Shown here piece by piece: positions 50,701 to 59,700 of a stretch of DNA of 64,000 nt (the first letter of the stretch is position 1; each line of letters begins with the position of its first letter). A program made the translations under genes and the position numbers. The DNA lies in NCBI RefSeq assembly GCF_905220415.1, contig NC_059546.1, positions 11,228,001 to 11,292,000 of the forward strand. Reading direction: 5' to 3'. The DNA is from Colias croceus (Eukaryota > Arthropoda > Insecta > Lepidoptera > Pieridae). The notes below the pieces were generated by a model that saw only the letters and a program-made list of their open reading frames with translations, did no database searches and was not told where the DNA came from.

Positions 50701-53700
50701 GGAATCTAATATTTGTTTATTAATCGTTCCTTTAGTAGATAGAATACCGCTTAGTAGTATTATTAGGCGCGATATCGACGCACGCCTTGCCTTTCGTTTC
50801 GACGCTGTAATTAAAATGTTGACAAATTTCGATAAATTCGTAAAGGCGATGCGTCTATGTCGCGCACGCCGCCGAGAAGTAGCCTAGGGCGTAGTGCGTA
50901 GTAGTGTGTAACGGCAGGGTGTGTTGAAGGGTCGGAGGGCGCGCGCGGCGAGCGGGGAGCGACGGGCGCGCCCGGCCCGCCCGGCGAGCGCGGCGCACGC
51001 GGCAAGCGCGGCAAGCGGGTAACCGCCCTCACTGCGCACCGTACACACGCACACGCACACAAGCACACAAGCACAACACGCACACCGGCTACGGCTCACC
51101 ACACATGGCTACCGGTCATACAAACGTTCTAGTAATCAATTACGATAGCAAAATAACAATGATTATAAGTATTATACACTTTTCTGATGATACTTAAAAA
51201 TATAAATTTATAACTTATCCATGTATGGTAAGCCCTAATTAAACGAGTGTTGCTAATATAATACTTGTAGTAAAATAAAAACTATGATGTAATTCATATT
51301 TTTTTTTAAATTCTCTTATGTTTTTATTATATAACAATTGGCAACACTACATAGAAAAGAGAACACAACAATATACTTATTCATCCGCTGCCCACTCTGC
51401 CCACGCGCAGCACGCTCGCCTTTCGAAACCGGAGAAGACTACCCACTATTCTTTTATATTCTGAACTGCTCTTTCTGCTCAAAGTCTTTCTAAAACTGCT
51501 GATCAATCGACTCCAAGCTGTCCTTCTCGTCTCATCATTTTTGCATCCTTCCTTCGAGATTTATTTCCTTATTCATTGCATCGTTCGCATGCCTCGCACG
51601 CCGCATGGTATTAAGTAGTACAATAACGCCAGTTTACAGTTTTGTTCACACGTAGATAGTTGGGTTGTGGTACAAGTGAGGACTAACTAGCTTCAGGTGC
51701 TTAGTAACGAGTCACGCGAGAGCGGCTCTCAGCCACCATTGCACAGGCTTATTGACACAGGTAACTTTAATACGATTACAGTGTTGAATTCCCACTTTTT
51801 GTAATAAGTACCTAAAAGAAGCATCACTCTCAACGTATCATTGGTATCCTGACTTGACAATTGTTTATTATTTTGTACAAATCAGTGCCAAACGTTGATT
51901 TCCAAATAAAATTTTCATTATCATAATAAATTAAGATAAAGGTAAAATGCAAATAATCTAATTGTAATTTTAATTTGAATATTTAGATGTTACCTTACGT
52001 GTCATTGCCTATTCAGGAACTGCGGGAGCGGCCGGCCCGCGCGGCCCGCCCGGTCTCGACGGACGCCCCGGAGACGCGGGCGTGCCCGGCCCGCCCGGGA
52101 AACCAGTACGTCTCAAACTGCTCTTGATTGCACCTAATGTTATATTACTTGACTTGGAAAACAATATAATAGCCCGTTTTGTTTCAATATAAATTTAAAG
52201 GTTGTTTTTAAAATATTACCTTAAAATAATTACTTAGCATCATTTTGTAAAATACTTTTTTTTGTGAAATAACAAAAACAATAATCCTGAATTATAATAT
52301 CTGCTGAAATATTAATCAAATACAAATGATGATATTTCCTAAAATGACAGGGTGAGATGGGTCCAAAGGGCGAGAAAGGAGACTACGGTGACATGGGATC
52401 CCCGGGCATGTTGGGCGCCCCGGGGCTGCCCGGGCCGCCCGGCTACCCAGGCCTCAAGGGGGAGAAAGGCGACAAGGGAGACTCGGTAAGGTCGCACGTA
52501 CCGGCAGAGTAGCACAGTAGTCACGAAACAGCTGAGCACAACTAACATTGCCCTTCTCTCTCTTGTTCTGGTTGCGGTGTGCGCGCGGTGCCCTTCGGTT
52601 GGACACTAGAAGTACAGAAAGCTGAGACGAAGACAAGTAACTATCGACTCTTTTCTTTCTTCTTTTTTCATTTGCATCCCTCCAGCAGGCCTAGACAAAT
52701 GACAAATGACAAATAGAGGCGGTCCTTCATTTTTAAGTTCTTGGAACTTCGCAATTTTCACCGAAACGGTAAATTTTATCATGAAAATATCACCTGTGAC
52801 CAAAATTATTGTAGATATTTTTATTAGAGCCACTTTTTATGAGATATTCAAAGAAGTCATTCAAAATTTTAAAATATTCATAAAATGCAAACGTTTATAA
52901 AATCACTTCCGTCCTACATAAGTGATTGTGAATGTTAACAACTTCTATTTCCACTATGGTGGTTTTACCATTTTGGTGCAAAACCACCTTTTGTCCAATA
53001 TTTATTTTTCCAAGTATCGGAATGATGGGAAGTTTTGATATTTAATTTTATTTAATTATATTTTAAACAATTGTACCAATTTTCAGTTGGATGGGCTTTT
53101 TGCAACTCTTCGTAACTTCGTTATCAAAAAGTTATAAACTTTCGTCAGTTTTCGGCTGGAAAGGAATTTTGTTACTTTGAAGGTCTACATTGACCGGACC
53201 GGACTATAATTTTATATTTATTTATATAGAAAACGAATGACGATGACGTTTGTCTAGGCCTAATGTTAATAAAAAGCCTAAAAATAAAAGTAATCATTAA
53301 TTTCTGCCGTTGGAAAGTAAATGAATAATTTAATAATAAATATACCTAGTAGGTACTTAATATTATTTTATTTATTTAAAATTGTATCACGATTTTACTT
53401 TTAATTTTTAAATATGATTAAAGGGGAATTGCATTCTCTCTCTAGATGGAATGTCAAATATCCTGAAGTACCTACTCATGTTCAAGTAAATAAGTAATAA
53501 GTATATCTATTTAATACCAATTTTCAAAGATATCGGATAGTGTTACAAAATGTGCTACTGCTACACGGGAAGTATGATGCATATTTTGTTAACATAGTAG
53601 TTTGAGTCGTCCGTACATAGGAGTTATAAATTTTTCCTTTAGGTATATTATAATACATTATCAAAGTATATACCTCGGCGGTGTGACCGTGTGGTGTGGA

Positions 53701-56700
53701 ACTGTTAATCTTTATGCCCACTGTTGAACTTGCAGGGAGACGGCACGGGCTACGAGCTGTATGGACATGAAATAGTAAGTCATTTTTAATATTTTCTCAA
53801 ATATCGAATATATAAACAGATATTTATTGCCAAAAACAAAAAAGTACAAAATTTCTCTGAGTAGTAACATAATTTTCTATAAAGTTCAACAGGTTTTTCA
53901 TCCCTTCTAAGAATATTGAATTGGCTACGCGTTACACAACAATTTTGGTTTGAATTACACCAAACCTTAAATAGATCTTATATTTTATATGCATCAAATA
54001 TTTAATATAGAGGTACTATAAGAAATTACACGCGAGGCCAAGTTAAATATTAGTTTGAATGTAATAAGAATGTACTGCGATTCTACACAGCTACCCAATT
54101 GATGTAGGTAGTTGATAACAAATCGCAGCTAGTCAGCGACTATTAGTAAAGTGAGGGTAGTTTTCGAACGTCGTATAAACAACGTCCGAGCCCCTAGGCA
54201 CGATTCGTACGAATGCGCCACGAGTCAAAGGAACGCGGCATTTTATAGTATTCGACAGCTAGCATGTTTTGACAGAAAATAGTGACAACTATAATGACAA
54301 CTATTCATCCACTAAAATATTAAATCAAAAGTTACGTCTAAAAATATATTAAGACATTTTATACATATAATACATAATATCAATGTGTTATTATCACAGA
54401 ACAGTAAGAACATAAATAAATTATTTTAAACATTTTATTTTGCAGGTGGGCTAGGAATTTGTGCAAAACGGTAATATTATGTATAATGCATATAAAAGCA
54501 ATGATAAAAAGTAAAACACACGTTCCACTTTTCCAGATGATGGGGCCCCCTGGCGCGCCGGGCCCCGCGGGGCCTCCTGGCGTTGCGGGCCCGCCCGGCA
54601 TCAAAGGCGACAAAGGCGACCCGGGCATTCGGGGGAAATCGGTACGTCGCAGGCGTACACATTACTACGGAAATGTATTTCACTGAAGATCATTCATAAA
54701 ATTAAACCTCTGTGTTTTCCAGGGGGAACGGGGTGAAAAAGGAGATCCTGGTCCGATGGGTTTACCGGTTGGTATTCATCAATTATTCTTCTGTCAGTAA
54801 AATATTAAAGTATAATATAAAGTGAACAGTCGGGTAACATTTTTAATTAAAATAATGTTCTTACTTATGTGTTTCAAACAATATTCCTCACACAAAGGTG
54901 TAATTATTCCAGGGCCCCGTGGGGCTACCCGGCGAGCCCGGAGAGCCCGGGGAGCCCGGTCGACCCGGCGACTCGGGGCCTCGCGTGAGTATTCTCGTCC
55001 CACTTTGCCCCACATGAGCAGATAAACTGACAAGAAATAAAGCTTCTTATGAACGTACAAAATTTTAAGTTATTTTGGTACAGCTAAATAAATTTTATTT
55101 TCTTACATATCGTTATCGTGGTTCTCAGCCTTTTCGCCGAAAATACATACATATAATAATCCGCTTAATAATAATTCTACCAAATGAAATGTTGTCATAC
55201 AAAAATTTGCTAATCGTTAGTTGTCAAAGTGAAACATCGGCGAAACGTTGGTTGTCAAGTGATAATCTGGCAAACCATTTTCTGCTAAAAGGCAGGATAC
55301 AAAAAATTGGTTTACCTATGTCAAATCTCAATCTTACCGTGTACGAAAATCGATGACATTGACAGCTACCCATTGGCCACACGTGCGATCTTCGCGGCTG
55401 TATGAAGCTTTGTCTCTCTACATTTTATTACTCATGTGCGTTGCAATCACCTACACTGTACATTCACTAATTTGCAAAATAAAAATGCATGTATCTAGTA
55501 GCGTGTGGTGAGCTAGATACCATGCTCGTCTGCGTAGGGGCTATGGAGTGGAACACAAAGTTTATAAAACGTAGACTTTTAGATTCCTTCGACATAACAA
55601 CACTAATCCACTAACTGTAGCATTTAGTTTAATGAGCATGTTAAAAACCGTTCTGCGACTCCCACATTTATGATATAACATCTATTTTAGCGTATGATTG
55701 TATTCATCACAGGGTTTGCAATGGATTTAAATAGTAAGTAATTCAAAATTCATGTAATTTCTTAGTGTTATTTAATCGAACACACAAAATAAAAAAATGT
55801 TAGGTGAACACACATGTGAATAAAAAAATGATCTTATAAGTTTTATATATTAAGTTAATCATTACATCATCAAAACAGATGTGATCGCAGTCTATGGCCG
55901 CACGCTTTACCTTGGTGCGTACGTACACAATACACATGACGGCTATAATTAGTTAATGATTCAATCTCATGAATAACGAAATATATTAAAAAATCCGAAA
56001 AAAAAATCAAATCCCTTGCACTTATAATTTTAAATAAATTCAGTATACGCGAGTAAAAGCAATGTTAAATATGTCAATGTATGCTAAGTACTCGACGTGA
56101 GGTGGGTCGCAGAGCGGTGTGGGAGGGGTGTGCTAACAGAGGTGTGTGTGTGTGTGGCAGGAAGGCGGCTGGGCGCAGCACTTCGCCTTCACGTAGTGGC
56201 GCCGGCACCGACTGCTGTAAATTGTAAAATTGTACCTAGCTCCTGGATCCAGTGTAAGATGTTACCGTCTAGTGCTAAGTGTTATTGACTCTGTATAAAG
56301 ATAATCATTTTTTACACGAAACATCGAATTGTAATTTACGTTAAGCTTTGTGCCGTTTTGTATAAATTGAGTGTGAACGCCCTTTGCTCGACTCGAACGG
56401 GAGTGTTGTCGTTTTTATAAAGCACCTCGATGATCTAGGGAACCGATAGTTTGTATTATTTATGCCTCTAAAATTGATTTAGATTTTAGAGACACAAAAT
56501 ATTTCATGGGATATTTCAGTAAAATAAAATCAATATCACAGAAGGTTAAGAGTTTTGACGTGGACCGAATCTTTACTATGTATAAGCTTTATGCGTTAGC
56601 GCCCCGCGAGGCTTCGAGGGAATTGTGAATATTGTGATATATTACCAAGTACGAGTGTCAAGATGTTCTTGAAGTTGTTATCCTCATAAGTACCTTTAAC

Positions 56701-59700
56701 GTGTCACTCTGTATCGCTAAGTCATATCTATAAAACTATTTATCGACTCGCCTAATTTAACGATAAGGTTATTGTGAATGTAACTATCTTTCTTTAAAAT
56801 AAATGTTATATTCGAATTTTAGCATAAATTAATAATATGTAAATAATGTCATCAGTGAGTGCGCGCCAAATTACTAAACAAATGTTTCATTAGCAGGGCA
56901 ATAGATTGAAATTATTTAAGCATAATAATAATATATCGAAGGAAACTATGTAAAACAATAGGGTGGCCAGTAGTGGCAGCCCGTGCCCCGTTGTGCAGTA
57001 TGCCGCGCGCGCTCTCTGCTTGCGAAGGGGGCGAGGGTGCGCTCTTCGGGTCTCTCTCTACTTACATATCATTTCCTACTTCTGTCACAGCATTTCTCTC
57101 GGGTTTTGTGAATATATTTTCTAGAGTACCTAGTGGTCTCGAGAAAGCGCCCTCCCCCGCCCTGTACATAATGTGTCCCGCGCGCTCCGTCCGCACTCCT
57201 ACTATGTTAATGTTAAATCGTGCATATTCACTCGTGTCCTATCTCTCTCGATGTATTTCTTCTAACGTATCGTCTTTATCATTAACGTATTGTTAAACTT
57301 AAATATTACTAACGAAAGGAATGTACAAATTGAATCGCCTAGGCTAATATAAGTGGTGCATGTCGCGTGTGACTGCCTGAGGAAAGTGTAACAATGGCTC
57401 GAGCGTGTGATCGCTCCGTCGCGCTGCGGCCGGTCCACTTCCCTTTTGTTCGTCTCGTTTAGTGTAAGTGTATGTATTAGAGTTAAGAGTTTAGTTTTTT
57501 TATGAGATCGAAAGTTGTCATTTGTACCATAACCTCGAGAGCGAATAAAATATTGTTGTTCACAAATTATTTTCAAGGAAAATAAATATTTGCATGCCGT
57601 GCATATTTGTCTTTTTCTTCTGACCTTGTCTTATTTCTCGTTTCGCTTCTCTTCGAGATGTGACGAACGCTCGCCGTCTCTGGCATGGCCGGGCGATGGC
57701 ACGTTAGCCCGAACGTATGAGCATGTTGCTGTTCTCTGGTCCAAATAGCCCTCTTTCGAGCTTCATAAGTATCGTTAAAGTTAATATGTAGAGCATAGTG
57801 GGCAGCCGCGACCAATGCAATGCACCAAGAGAATCGACGTTTATTAGTGTGTATTTCGCAGGGTCCGCCGGGCCTGGACGGTATGAAGGTCAGTATTGGG
57901 TGTACCTACCTAATTAATTATATTGAAGTGAATTGTTCATAATCAGATTTAAGTAATTAAACGGTTGTCGACAGGGTGCACAGGGAGAGCCGGGTGGCAA
58001 GGGCGAGCGCGGTGACCCGGGACTTCCCGTACGTTTACATTATTCAATTTTGGTTTTTCTTCCGCGCAGGATTGCTTAAATTATCCAAGCGTTATAAAAC
58101 TGCCGTCCGTCGGGTTAAGACCGGTCATCATTTTCTCAATACAGAACATAGTACAACCGTTTCTAAATACATAATAATATATTCGGTTGTTAAAAATTAA
58201 GGATATCATTCATCGGAGCTTATTCATTTCAGGGAACGGACGGAATCCCCGGGACGGAGGTCAGTCGGAGCGGACGATATCACTGTATACGACCTGAATT
58301 ACTCTCTTTAAATAAAATGATTAATCAATTTAACTTTAACCATATAGGGGCCGAAGGGTGAAAAAGGTTACAAAGGAGAACCGGTGAGCAATCTCAATGT
58401 TGATATTATTATTCTCTCTTTTCTTCTCTTTCGGCACAAGGTAAACCGCTAACTTTCTGAGACACTCGGACACATCGCACGTGCACTAACACTAACGCAC
58501 ACAAGCACCCCGACACTATCGCTTCCCCGGCAACACCCGAGTAACGGCCGTCCGCTCCGCAGGGGCCGAGCGGCAAGCGCGGGCGCAAGGGCGACAAGGG
58601 CGAGCGCGGCGAGCAGGGCGTGCCCGGCCTCGACGCGCCCTGCCCGCTGGGACCCGACGGCCTGCCGCTGCCCGGCTGCGGCTGGCGGCCCTCCAAGGTA
58701 CGTGCCCGGTGCCACCTGTGCACCTGTGCTGCACAGTGTGCCGAACTCACTCAGGAAACGTAATACCTAATGTTTTATAATTTCGAATGGGGTTTTACCT
58801 TACTGTAGTGAAAATTGAGGATGGGTATTTTGTATTTTTGTATAATATTATAATTATGGTATTATCGAGCAGCATGAATTATTCGTTCCGCCCTACTAAC
58901 TGAGAAACTTTAATAATGCTAACTCGCACGCTTCATAATGCTACCGCCCCCTCCGTCTGCCGCTCTTCCAATTCGACGGGTACATAATCGCAGACGGCAA
59001 TAATAATAAAGAAATTAAGAATTCGTATCAAATCACTATCTCGATTAGTATATTATATACTTGTCGATGCATCGACAAATAAGTCCCCCGTGAGCCGTGG
59101 CACAGAATGCGAAGAGCGGTAGGTCGAGACGCACGAGGGTCGGCGGAGGGAGTGGCGGGGAGCGGCGGGAAGTAGCGGGAAGTAGTTGTCGGTGTGGCAG
59201 GAGGCGGCGCGCGAGGAGCGGCCGGGCGGCTCGCACGAGGACGCGGACGGCGAGGCGGAGGACGCGGACGAGCCGGGCGAGTACGACACGCGCGACGACG
59301 AGCTGGAGCACGCGCGCGACTACGAGGAATACCCCGACGGGCCCCTCGACCCGCGCCGCGACTGAGCGCCCCGCAGGTTCGACGGCGTCTACCGCCGCCA
59401 CACATTTTTATTTATCATCTCGTATTCGATTAACTTTTGTGCGGCGCTTGGAAATGCTGAAATCCCGCCGAACGCCCGCTCCCTAAGTAGGTAAGTATAA
59501 AAATATTGATCGGTGTCATAGTCGACCAAATGGGTTTTCTTTAATAACTTCTAATCACTAACCTTCGATATCGGATATCTTATATATATGTGAGGCAATA
59601 ATATATTATGTGGGTACTGAGAAGTACATATACCTAATATTATTATTGTATAGTTTTTATTTTGACTCAAAGAGACATAACGATATTGGCCGCGATACGA

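Noticed and set aside
55712..55734. Possible exon after catcacag (GLQWI then TAA, followed by gtaagt)
   Set aside because: In the phase required after exon 18 it stops after five codons and it also has a downstream donor, so it looks like a chance AG/GT pair.
59028..59486. Long overlapping ORFs on both strands rich in Arg/Ala/Pro
   Set aside because: They are frame and strand shadows of the GC-rich acidic tail exon at 59201-59365.
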